DNA of 48,787 nt, from contig JAHDLO010000034.1 in assembly GCA_018432235.1 (NCBI GenBank), positions 1 through 48,787 of the forward strand, in the 5' to 3' direction. Below, piece after piece: positions 24,401 to 32,270 of this stretch. Below the pieces are notes generated by a model. The model saw nothing but the letters and a program-made list of their open reading frames with translations, was not told the DNA's origin and did no database searches. Made by a program: the position numbers and the translations under genes. The DNA is from Clostridiaceae bacterium. Lineage in GTDB: Bacteria > Bacillota > Clostridia > Peptostreptococcales > Natronincolaceae. Position 1 is the stretch's first letter; each line of letters opens with the position of its first letter.

Positions 24401-24429
24401 ATATCCCCTTCAACTCGCTCAGGGGATAT
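24401..24429 (-). terminator. Terminator after the first LevR-like gene
   Basis: Perfect 9-bp arms ATATCCCCT and AGGGGATAT around a 11-base loop. On the minus strand TTTCTGTTTT follows. It separates the activator gene from the PTS promoter just downstream. Confidence 0.6.
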
Positions 24430-24449
24430 GGAAATTCTGCATCCTAAAA

Positions 24450-24470
24450 CAGAAAGCGCTTTGTTTTCTG
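24450..24470. promoter_or_regulatory. Nested dyad, candidate activator site of PTS operon 1
   Basis: CAGAAA...TTTCTG encloses the palindrome AAAGCGCTTT (24453-24462), about 65 bp upstream of the -24 element. That is a plausible position for an upstream activating sequence of the LevR-like protein. No direct proof. Confidence 0.35.
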
Positions 24471-24492
24471 AATTGTCAAACACTAAAAAACA

Positions 24493-27180
24493 CTAATTAT
24501 CTAAAATAATTGATGCCATGAGATTAATCTCATCATCGGGGATAATAACCCTATATTTATTTTCCAATGGCTTCATATGCTCTTTAATCGCTGCTCTAGC
24601 ATGAGGGCTCACTTCTTCATAGGCAGTTCTTACATGTATCTCAAAATTATTCAATAGCTTTTCAAACAAGCAGCCAATATGCAGGACGATTCCAATAATC
24701 ACATCATTACTTAATTCTTTTTCTAGGCTTATGCTGATACCCGTTAAAGCGGCCTTAATATCATATACCAATTCCTGATTATTATGGAAATTCAAGTTTG
24801 CTGTTAATGTATCGGAAATTTGTCTAAACATATTTTCATTATTCACAATTCCTTGGAGCTTTTTTTGTCCCTGCACTGTAAAGATTTCTTCTAAAGTGAA
24901 AAAGGGGATCGAATGGATTTCTGGATTGACATAGCTGACAATGGCAACCACATTTTTAAATTCTGATATCATATTGATTTGCCTTTTGAAATCTTGTATT
25001 CCAGAAAAACTCAGTGGAATAATCTCAATGCATGAATTAGATAAATCGATATTCTTTAAGACAAAGGACTTAATTTTAACGGAGCTTCCTTCACCTGTAT
25101 AGCAGCCCGTAATAATGACATTTCTTACCTTATTCTTTACTTCAGTTGAGATTTCTACAACCCTTTTACCCAGATAAGGATTAATATCAATGGCTGAATT
25201 ATATACCTGGTCTAAACTTGAACCCAGCATAGCCTTTCTGGTGGCCTCAATCACCATTGGTGTGCTGACCATTTCAACAGTTCTAGTGGGAATACCCGTT
25301 TCTTTTGTAATCATGTCTCCAAAATTGATTAGAGAGCCCATATCTGCTAAAATCAGTACCCCTTGGCCGTTATTCAAGCTCTTAATTCTGCTTTTCGCCT
25401 CTTGATAAACCTCTTCAGGATTAACAGTAAGGGGCATATCAATTGCATTGGCCATGTCGATACCCAATAGCGTATTGGCCACCTTGGCTATACTCGTAGC
25501 AGCGCTGCTGCCATGCATGAGCAATAATATACCTACGTTTCTGGGTTTTTCATCCTCCTGTCCATGGAATTGCTTATTTGCAAAAAACATAGTTAAGAAG
25601 CCTATTTCATCCAACGGTAACTCTATCTTCAGCCTTTCTTCTATCAGTATAGTGATTTCCACTGCCACAGAAAACTCCTTTGGATACTTCTTTCGAATAT
25701 CGTTCAAATTAGGGTTTACAATTGGTTTTTGCTGTTTAATTCGTTCCTCAGTAGCACCAATGTGCATGGCTAGTCCATAAAGCATTGAATCTAGATGGGG
25801 ATTCTTTAATCTTGTTTTTGCAATGGCTAATATATCCTTTGTAAGATCCACCAGCTCTTTACCAATAATTTTTTCAACCTCTGAATCATTAATGTTCTGT
25901 TTAAACCTCCCCATAAATTTGATAAAGTAATTCTCTATATCCGCTCCAATGATTTCATTAATGTCATCCTCATTGATTCCCTCTGCCCTTAGCTTTTCAA
26001 TTCTTTTTTCGATCGACTCATAGAAATTATCCGGAATTGAGTATTGATCATCCTTACCAATATGTATTTCCTCTTGGTGAGCACAAAATTTGTATTCTGT
26101 TTTTCCGGTACCAATAATTTGATTGACTTCTTCTCTATAATCCTTTAATTTTAATATGCCCTTTTTCACTTCATCCGGCAATATTTTGCTATTGATCACT
26201 ACCTTCCCCTTTGTTTGAGAAATATAATCTAAAAACGCCCTGGCGCAGCTTAGCTGAATATCACTTCTTAACTGACCTATATTATTGGGGCATTCATATA
26301 GCAATAGACTTCTTAAAGCGTTTAGGCTGACAATGATCTCTTTTCCGATTCTAGCAGATTCTTGCCTAAAAAAGTCTTGAATTAATTTAAAACGTTCACA
26401 AAGCTTTCTGTCCTTTAAAGGGGGGATATTGATCATCATAGGAATACGCCTTATAAAGGTATCCAATAGCGTTGACTTAGGCTCTTCAGTGGTTGCCGCT
26501 ATGATTAATACCTTAGCCCTTCTGCCATATTCCGTTTCCCCTAGCCTTTTAAAGCTTCCTTTATCGATATAGGTAAAAAGCATTTCTTGCCCCTCTGCCG
26601 GGAGTCGATGTACTTCATCTAAAAACAAAATACCGCCATTGGCTTTTTCTAATAAGCCCTCTTGATCCTGTTCAGCTCCGGTATAGGCCCCCCTTTTAAT
26701 TCCAAATATTTGTCCCATTAAAAGCTGTGGGTTTTTTGAATAATCAGCACAGTTAAAGGCAATGAAGGGAGCTTCCTTATCGAGCTTTCCAGTTTCTTTT
26801 CCATAGTGGTACATATGCTCAGCAAATAGGGTTTTTCCTACCCCTGTTTCTCCAAATATTAAGGTATGAAGACCATGAGGGGGATACATGATAGCTGCCT
26901 TCCCCTGCTGAACGGCAGTGGATAGGGTTCCCCTTGCCCCAATAATTGAGTCAAAAACATCTTCGTTTGCTTCACATTTAATTGACAAAATAGGTTGGAA
27001 AAGTACTGGCCGACCATTATCCTTTTTAGCTTTACCTTCCTTGACTAGCTGATTCAAGTCATTGCTAACGTTTGCCCTAAGGAGGCTTAGGTCTTTAGCA
27101 ATTTGTTCCGCACTGATTCCCTTATTGTTTTCTTGGTAAAGCCTTAGCAGTGCTTCCTTAACCAAATCTATTCTACGCAA
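24493..27180 (-). CDS. LevR-like sigma-54 activator with PRD domains (copy 1)
   Basis: About 895 residues. Order: N-terminal winged helix (1-65); AAA+ domain (about 75-340) with GETGVGKTLFAEHM, the sigma-54 loop GAYTGA and LFLDEVHRLP; PRD1 (about 455-560, GLAMHIGATEERI); a mannose-type EIIA domain (about 565-690, LLLMHGSSAATS); a GCYTGEGSSVKI segment like EIIB-type relays; and PRD2 near the end (VLHIGCLFEKL). HPr and EII proteins phosphorylate PRD and EIIA histidines to set activity according to sugar supply. I use the TTG start at 27180 because AGGGGGTG overlaps the earlier GTG. It lies just upstream of PTS operon 1. Confidence 0.93.
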   Translation of the reverse strand: MRRIDLVKEALLRLYQENNKGISAEQIAKDLSLLRANVSNDLNQLVKEGKAKKDNGRPVLFQPILSIKCEANEDVFDSIIGARGTLSTAVQQGKAAIMYPPHGLHTLIFGETGVGKTLFAEHMYHYGKETGKLDKEAPFIAFNCADYSKNPQLLMGQIFGIKRGAYTGAEQDQEGLLEKANGGILFLDEVHRLPAEGQEMLFTYIDKGSFKRLGETEYGRRAKVLIIAATTEEPKSTLLDTFIRRIPMMINIPPLKDRKLCERFKLIQDFFRQESARIGKEIIVSLNALRSLLLYECPNNIGQLRSDIQLSCARAFLDYISQTKGKVVINSKILPDEVKKGILKLKDYREEVNQIIGTGKTEYKFCAHQEEIHIGKDDQYSIPDNFYESIEKRIEKLRAEGINEDDINEIIGADIENYFIKFMGRFKQNINDSEVEKIIGKELVDLTKDILAIAKTRLKNPHLDSMLYGLAMHIGATEERIKQQKPIVNPNLNDIRKKYPKEFSVAVEITILIEERLKIELPLDEIGFLTMFFANKQFHGQEDEKPRNVGILLLMHGSSAATSIAKVANTLLGIDMANAIDMPLTVNPEEVYQEAKSRIKSLNNGQGVLILADMGSLINFGDMITKETGIPTRTVEMVSTPMVIEATRKAMLGSSLDQVYNSAIDINPYLGKRVVEISTEVKNKVRNVIITGCYTGEGSSVKIKSFVLKNIDLSNSCIEIIPLSFSGIQDFKRQINMISEFKNVVAIVSYVNPEIHSIPFFTLEEIFTVQGQKKLQGIVNNENMFRQISDTLTANLNFHNNQELVYDIKAALTGISISLEKELSNDVIIGIVLHIGCLFEKLLNNFEIHVRTAYEEVSPHARAAIKEHMKPLENKYRVIIPDDEINLMASIILDN

Positions 27181-27386
27181 TAAAATCACCCCCTTGTGAA
27201 TGTTACTCTAATTTTAACATTAAGGCCAGGATTAGGAAAGTTGAGTATCAAGATGTATCTGAAATTTTTTTATATTCTGATAATTTACAAGAGAAGCTTG
27301 GCATTGACTTTCCTACAAATATGGCTTATTTTCATTCTACTTGATGATTAAGAATCATGAGTGCTTCCGATGTAATCATAAGAAAT

Positions 27387-27413
27387 AAGATGACCTATAC
27401 AACAGGTCATCTT
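27387..27413 (-). terminator. Terminator of PTS operon 2
   Basis: Perfect 10-bp arms AAGATGACCT and AGGTCATCTT, followed on the minus strand by ATTTCTT, about 22 bp after the second GH4 stop codon. The rest of 27181-27435 holds no gene. Confidence 0.75.
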
Positions 27414-27435
27414 AAGCCAAGTATATTAGACTATT

Positions 27436-28785
27436 TTATTTCAAGTCACCTTTTTCTATTTTTTCAATTGCGTCCTTAAACTTCGGTAAATGGGCTTTAT
27501 GGGCTACTAGCATTTCATTTAGTAAGGTTTTTGCTATTTTTCCGGAAGGAACTAAAGGATTCAGTGTAAAGGCCTGTAATGCCTTGCCATAATCGCCGGT
27601 AATGGCTGCCTCTATGGTAACCTCTTCCATTGCCTTCATGACCTGAAGCAATCCCCGTTGCGCCGGCGGGAATTTACCAAAGTTAATGGGTTTAGGCCCT
27701 GCTCCAGTGATGATACTGCTAACTTCAACAGCACAATCGTAGGGTAAATCTGCTAACGCACCGTTATTTCTTGTGCTCACAACCATATCGAGTCTGCTAT
27801 CATTGTAAATGGCGCTGATTAACTCACATGCGGCATCGGAATAATATGCGCCGCCCCGCTTGCTTAACTGCTCTGGTTTTTCCTTCAGATTAGGGTCCTT
27901 ATATAATTCAAACAGCTCTGCCTCAACTTTTTTGACCACTTCTGCTCGGGTTTCCCCCTTTGCATATTCTTCTAATTCCTTCTGAAGCATATCATCGCTT
28001 AAGTAATAATATCTATGGTAGGCACAAGGCAGCATCCCCAAGTCTCGAATTTGCTCTTCAAAAAATGGAATATGAAAAATGTTTTGAACCGTATTCTCAC
28101 TCTGGGTAAAGATTTTATCCATCACAAGACTTGTTACCTCCTTCCCCTGTTTATCAAAAACCCGATGCCAGTGATGATGATTTAGTCCACCGTATTGAAA
28201 ATATAGCTCCTCTGGTGTTTTCTCCAGCATTTTTGCTTCCATCATGTTATGCGTAATCGGAACATTACATAGCCCTACTACCTTTTCAAATTCCCCATAT
28301 TTCAGCACTGCTTCCGTTACCATTCCAGAGGGATTTGTAAAGTTCACCAGCCAGGCCTCAGGACAAAGCGCCTTCATATCCTCTACGATATCTAAAATGA
28401 CCGGTATCGTTCTAAAGCCCTTGAACATGCCCCCAGCACCATTTGTTTCCTGTCCCAATACCCCGTGGCTTAAGGGAATTCTTTCATCCTTGATTCTTGC
28501 ATCCAGCAAGCCAACTCGGAATTGGGTAGAAACAAAATCAGCATCCTTTAATGCTTCTCTTCTATCCAAGGTTAAATGTACTTCCCAATCTAACCCGGCT
28601 TTTTCCACCATACGCTTTGCCAAATTCCCCACAATTTCAAGCTTTTCTTTACCTTCCTCAATATCCACCAGCCATATTTCTTTGATTGGCAGCTGATCCT
28701 TTCTTTTAATATATCCTTCTATCAGCTCCGGCGTATAGCTTGAACCACCTCCGATGGTTACTATTTTAATTTTATCCTTTTTCAA
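27436..28785 (-). CDS. 6-phospho-beta-glucosidase, GH4 (copy 2)
   Basis: About 449 residues. Same signature set as the first GH4 protein: VTIGGGSSYTPELIEGY, NFTNPSG, GLCNVP and GGLNHHHWHR. The CNVP metal motif marks a phospho-beta-glucosidase. I start at TTG (28785), where GGAGGAG lies six bases upstream; the open frame extends 21 codons further but has no ribosome site there. Last gene of PTS operon 2. The two GH4 paralogues in neighbouring operons suggest specialised linkage or aglycone preference. Confidence 0.9.
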   Translation of the reverse strand: MKKDKIKIVTIGGGSSYTPELIEGYIKRKDQLPIKEIWLVDIEEGKEKLEIVGNLAKRMVEKAGLDWEVHLTLDRREALKDADFVSTQFRVGLLDARIKDERIPLSHGVLGQETNGAGGMFKGFRTIPVILDIVEDMKALCPEAWLVNFTNPSGMVTEAVLKYGEFEKVVGLCNVPITHNMMEAKMLEKTPEELYFQYGGLNHHHWHRVFDKQGKEVTSLVMDKIFTQSENTVQNIFHIPFFEEQIRDLGMLPCAYHRYYYLSDDMLQKELEEYAKGETRAEVVKKVEAELFELYKDPNLKEKPEQLSKRGGAYYSDAACELISAIYNDSRLDMVVSTRNNGALADLPYDCAVEVSSIITGAGPKPINFGKFPPAQRGLLQVMKAMEEVTIEAAITGDYGKALQAFTLNPLVPSGKIAKTLLNEMLVAHKAHLPKFKDAIEKIEKGDLK

Positions 28786-28899
28786 AGCATTCTCCTCCTT
28801 TATTGTAATGCTATTAATGGTGTTATATTTAAAGCCCTTTCTAGGCAACTTTAATGGTATCTAATATACTTAAGGAAGGCATGATAAAAAGCTAAAATT

Positions 28900-28935
28900 G
28901 AGGCAACTTTACTTTTGATCAGTAAGAGTTACCTC
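28900..28935 (-). terminator. Imperfect hairpin between IIC and GH4 of operon 2
   Basis: GAGGCAACTTTACT and AGTAAGAGTTACCTC pair with one bulge. The T tract after it is weak (CAATTTTAGC), so it may only lower GH4 expression or protect the upstream mRNA end. Confidence 0.45.
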
Positions 28936-28952
28936 ATTGGCTATAAAAATAT

Positions 28953-30260
28953 CTAAGCAGCTGATTGTCCAGTGGTTCCTTGGCCTGTGTCAGTTTCTTC
29001 TTTATGTGCTTTCTTATCCAACATGACAAAGAATGGATAGTAGATAAAGATTCCTATGAAAATCAACACAATTTGTAGTGCCACGATTCTAACACTACCC
29101 TGCAAAAATCCAGAAACGATCACTGGAACCCCTAAGGGAAGTCCAACCCCTGGCAATCTTGGTACAAAATTTAAAACCGTTGCAGTATAGGCTATAATTG
29201 CATTTACAATTGGCGTCAAAATAAATGGAATTGCTAATATAGGATTTAATACAACTGGTGTACCAAAAATAATTGGTTCGTTAATACCGCAAACTCCACC
29301 TGGTAAAGCTAGTCGTCCTAAAATTTTATAGCGTTGACTCTTCGCTCTAAATGCCATTAGTATATTTATACCTAAGGTTGCTCCTGAGCCTCCAATCAAT
29401 ATATATGCAACAACAAAGGCAAGTCCTATAATATTGGGTAGTGGCTGACCTGCTCCATAGGCCACAAGGTTAGCATTATCTAGAGGCACATATAATGGCA
29501 TCATTAATGAAAAGGTTACCAGCATACCGTGGATACCAAATACCCATAATAAATGTGCGACTAACATAAAAATGATTAACGCACCTAGTGTACCCCCTAA
29601 GCCTTGTAATGGTACCTGTAATGAGCTGTAGATTAACTGATGTAAGCTTCCATAGGATGTCGCTTGAAATAAGGCTTTGACAAGAATAAAAATCGTTAGA
29701 ATAATAAATCCCGGAATAAGTCCTGCAAAGGCTTGACTTACCGTTGGGGGTACCCCATCAGGCATCTTAATCGTCCACTTCTTATCCAGAATAAAGCAAT
29801 ACAATCTACCTACTACCAGCCCAATAATGATTGCCACAAACAGACCTTGAGCGCCTAACCATTGGGTCGGTATATATGTGGTAATTCCAGCGGGTCCTGA
29901 CTCTTGCATTAAAGGGGTTATAAATAAGAAGGATACTAATGATAAAAGACCTGCGATGGCGCCATCCTTGTCGAAATTTTTAGTTAGATTATAGGCGATA
30001 AAAAATACTGCATAAAGTGATATTAGTTCAGTTGTCAGAGTTAAAGGAAGTGCTAAAAATGGTTTAATCCCAGCTGATACGATAAATTCCTGATATGCAT
30101 TGATAGGAATGTTCGCCAGCAATGTAGACATAGACCCTACGATTAGGGCCGGCAAAGCTGTTGTCAATCCAGAGGTTACTGCCTTCAAATACACATTATT
30201 CTGAATTGCATTTACCACTGGTTGAACCTTTTCTTGAATTGAACTAGTGTTAAAACCCAT
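28953..30260 (-). CDS. PTS IIC permease, lactose/cellobiose family (set 2)
   Basis: 435 residues with about ten helices and family motifs KMPDGVPPTVSQAFAGLIPGF and GVCGINEPIIFGTPVVLNP. Sequence differs clearly from IIC of set 1, so the sugar is probably a different beta-glucoside. It follows IIB of set 2 by 22 bp and has a charged Glu/Gln-rich cytosolic tail (KKAHKEETDTGQGTTGQ). Membrane transporter working with the IIA and IIB of this set. Confidence 0.93.
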   Translation of the reverse strand: MGFNTSSIQEKVQPVVNAIQNNVYLKAVTSGLTTALPALIVGSMSTLLANIPINAYQEFIVSAGIKPFLALPLTLTTELISLYAVFFIAYNLTKNFDKDGAIAGLLSLVSFLFITPLMQESGPAGITTYIPTQWLGAQGLFVAIIIGLVVGRLYCFILDKKWTIKMPDGVPPTVSQAFAGLIPGFIILTIFILVKALFQATSYGSLHQLIYSSLQVPLQGLGGTLGALIIFMLVAHLLWVFGIHGMLVTFSLMMPLYVPLDNANLVAYGAGQPLPNIIGLAFVVAYILIGGSGATLGINILMAFRAKSQRYKILGRLALPGGVCGINEPIIFGTPVVLNPILAIPFILTPIVNAIIAYTATVLNFVPRLPGVGLPLGVPVIVSGFLQGSVRIVALQIVLIFIGIFIYYPFFVMLDKKAHKEETDTGQGTTGQSAA

Positions 30261-30282
30261 AAAAATTCCCCCTATTTGTTTT

Positions 30283-30582
30283 TTAAAGCTCTAGTGCATT
30301 TTTTAATACCTTTTCACCATTCATCATGCCATAATCAATGCTGTCGATTACCCTAACTACCATTCCCTTTGGTTCATACTCTCCCTTAAATTTGCCTAAC
30401 ATAAAGCCTACCTGTGGACCCAGCAGCAGGATATCGGTTTCATCTGCATATTGCTTGAACTTTCCCTCTGCAATTGCTCTTATTTCCACCTCTACTCCCA
30501 GCTTTGCTGCAGCTTCATTCATTTTAGTGACCAGCATGCTAGTTGAAAAACCACCCGCACAGATTAATGTAATCTTTTTCAT
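30283..30582 (-). CDS. PTS IIB component, lactose/cellobiose family (set 2)
   Basis: 99 residues, phospho-Cys at position 8 in LICAGGFSTSMLVTKM, and the VGFMLGKFK/LLGPQV region of the IIB fold. It has its own -24/-12 promoter about 55 bp upstream, while the IIA gene of the same set has another, so the set is split over two transcription units that probably overlap. Confidence 0.93.
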   Translation of the reverse strand: MKKITLICAGGFSTSMLVTKMNEAAAKLGVEVEIRAIAEGKFKQYADETDILLLGPQVGFMLGKFKGEYEPKGMVVRVIDSIDYGMMNGEKVLKNALEL

Positions 30583-30636
30583 TGCTTCTTCCTCCTTCTT
30601 ATGTCAGAATTTTTACTCTATTCCAATTATTAAATA

Positions 30637-30653
30637 AGCAATTATTATGCCAA
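30637..30653 (-). promoter_or_regulatory. Sigma-54 promoter of the IIB-IIC-GH4 unit (set 2)
   Basis: TTGGCATAATAATTGCT on the minus strand, preceded by ATGTGTG as in the IIA promoter. About 91 bp upstream lies CAACAGTGTTG (30739-30749), an 11-bp palindrome that could be an activator site. Confidence 0.86.
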
Positions 30654-30751
30654 CACACATTATAGGGTTTTGAACCCAGCTATTATGCAACTATTCCTTT
30701 ACGCCAGATCAATATATTGCTTATGTGTTATTGTGTTTCAACAGTGTTGAT

Positions 30752-31084
30752 TTAAGCAATTGAACTATCTGCCTTCACTTGGCTAAGCTCATCATACATA
30801 TCAACAAACTCACAGGCTATATCCCTTACTGTCATGGCATTCATCAGATGATCCTGTGCATGGACCATTAGTAGTGTGACTTGCTTTCCGTTTCCTGCAG
30901 CCTCCTCTTGAATCAAATGAGTTTGTGCATTATGAGCCTTTTCTAAAAATTCTCCCGCTTTCTCTATCGATTCCAATGCTTCATCACGCTTTCCAGCTTT
31001 AGCAAGCTGTATGGCCTCCATAGCACGACTTCTTGCATTTCCTCCGTTGACAATTATATCTACTACAATTTCATCATAGCTCAT
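30752..31084 (-). CDS. PTS IIA component, lactose/cellobiose family (set 2)
   Basis: 110 residues, LacF/CelC type. GNARSRAMEAIQLAKAGKRDEA and the active His region LLMVHAQDHLMNAM are both present. First gene downstream of a -24/-12 promoter and separated from IIB by about 170 bp that hold a further such promoter. It feeds phosphate from HPr to IIB of this set. Confidence 0.93.
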   Translation of the reverse strand: MSYDEIVVDIIVNGGNARSRAMEAIQLAKAGKRDEALESIEKAGEFLEKAHNAQTHLIQEEAAGNGKQVTLLMVHAQDHLMNAMTVRDIACEFVDMYDELSQVKADSSIA

Positions 31085-31141
31085 ATTAATTTACACCCTT
31101 TCTATAGCTGATTGTTTTTTCTCACTTGTACCCTATACTAA

Positions 31142-31158
31142 AGCAAGTATCATGCCAA
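31142..31158 (-). promoter_or_regulatory. Sigma-54 promoter of IIA (set 2)
   Basis: TTGGCATGATACTTGCT on the minus strand with upstream ATGTGTG. It diverges from the plus-strand -24/-12 promoter at 31257; 98 bp lie between their -24 elements, enough for one shared activator site. Confidence 0.87.
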
Positions 31159-31256
31159 CACACATCATCTAAAATAAACGCTAATTTAATATAAACAGTG
31201 TGCAATCCTTTAAATGGCTTATAATCGTTGAAATCAATAGTTTCTTCTTATGTGTT

Positions 31257-31273
31257 TTGGCACATTTTTTGCA
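31257..31273 (+). promoter_or_regulatory. Sigma-54 promoter of the Cof-type phosphatase
   Basis: TTGGCACATTTTTTGCA on the plus strand is a perfect consensus match, with upstream ATGTGTT. It is the only plus-strand -24/-12 promoter in the PTS island. Confidence 0.88.
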
Positions 31274-31341
31274 TATATTTCTATTTGTTGATACACTTAT
31301 GAAAGGGAAAGAAAAAAATGATAAGTGAGGAGAATGTGTGT

Positions 31342-32184
31342 ATGGGCTATAAGCTAATTTGTGTTGATATAGATGGGACCTTGCTGAATGGGGATCATGC
31401 TATTTCTGTTTTGACAAAAACTGCATTGAAAAAAGCGAATGATATGGGCATACATATTGCCATCAGTACCGGTAGATCCTTTACTGATGCAAATTATTTT
31501 GCTGATATGCTGGGGGTGCCTGCTTCAATTATCGCTGCCAATGGTGCCTATGTTAGGGAAAAGATAAATAATGAGATAATATATAAGAATACTCTGGGTG
31601 AAAAATCAATATGGACCATTTACGATATTTGTATGAAATATCATATTACCCCTTGCTTCCATACCCCTGATAAGCTTATTCATGGCAGTGATTATAATCG
31701 CTTTTTAGAGTTAATCAAGCAGAAAAATATTGAATTAAATAAAACTATATTTAGCACTGAAACCCAATTATTAACTAGCCTTGAGCAGTGGAAGAAGGTT
31801 GTTCGATTACAAAAGGACAATATACTTAAGTGTGAAATTTTTTCTGAGGATGTGGAAGCGGTAAAAAAAATCAAGCATGAGTTAAGTCAAATAAAAGAAT
31901 TAGAGGTGGTGGGGTCCATTTGGGCTGAACACATAGAAGCCAATAGTAAAGGTACTTCCAAGGGCCGATCTGTTGAAATTTTAGCTAGCCTTTTGAACAT
32001 CCCAAGGAATGAAATCATGGCTATTGGTGATGGTGAAAATGACATCACCATGATTGAATTTGCAGGTCTTGGAATTGCTATGGGAAATGCTACAGACATG
32101 CTAAAGGCAAAGGCTGATTATATCACAGCGACCAACGATGATGATGGGGTAGCAAAAGCCTTCGATAAGTTTATATTTGTTTAG
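31342..32184 (+). CDS. Cof-type HAD phosphatase
   Basis: About 280 residues. HAD motif I CVDIDGTLLNGDH, motif II ISTGRS, C2-type cap domain, and motif IV GDGENDITMIEFAGLGIAMGNA identify a Cof/YidA-like sugar- or nucleotide-phosphate phosphatase. I favour the ATG at 31342 (GAGGAG nine bases upstream); an in-frame ATG at 31318 with GAAAGGG is also possible. Because it is transcribed divergently from PTS set 2 under the same kind of promoter, it may relieve sugar-phosphate build-up during beta-glucoside uptake. Confidence 0.9.
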   Translation: MGYKLICVDIDGTLLNGDHAISVLTKTALKKANDMGIHIAISTGRSFTDANYFADMLGVPASIIAANGAYVREKINNEIIYKNTLGEKSIWTIYDICMKYHITPCFHTPDKLIHGSDYNRFLELIKQKNIELNKTIFSTETQLLTSLEQWKKVVRLQKDNILKCEIFSEDVEAVKKIKHELSQIKELEVVGSIWAEHIEANSKGTSKGRSVEILASLLNIPRNEIMAIGDGENDITMIEFAGLGIAMGNATDMLKAKADYITATNDDDGVAKAFDKFIFV

Positions 32185-32228
32185 CACTCCTCTATTAGAT
32201 ATGGTCAAAGCTTTCACGTGCAATTAAT

Positions 32229-32254
32229 AAAAGCCCGCATATTAGCAGGCTTTT
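32229..32254. terminator. Bidirectional terminator between phosphatase and second activator
   Basis: AAAAGCCCGC-ATATTA-GCAGGCTTTT, nine of ten pairs, with T tracts on both strands. It serves the two converging genes. Confidence 0.9.
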
Positions 32255-32270
32255 ATTCTTTACCCTTTAC

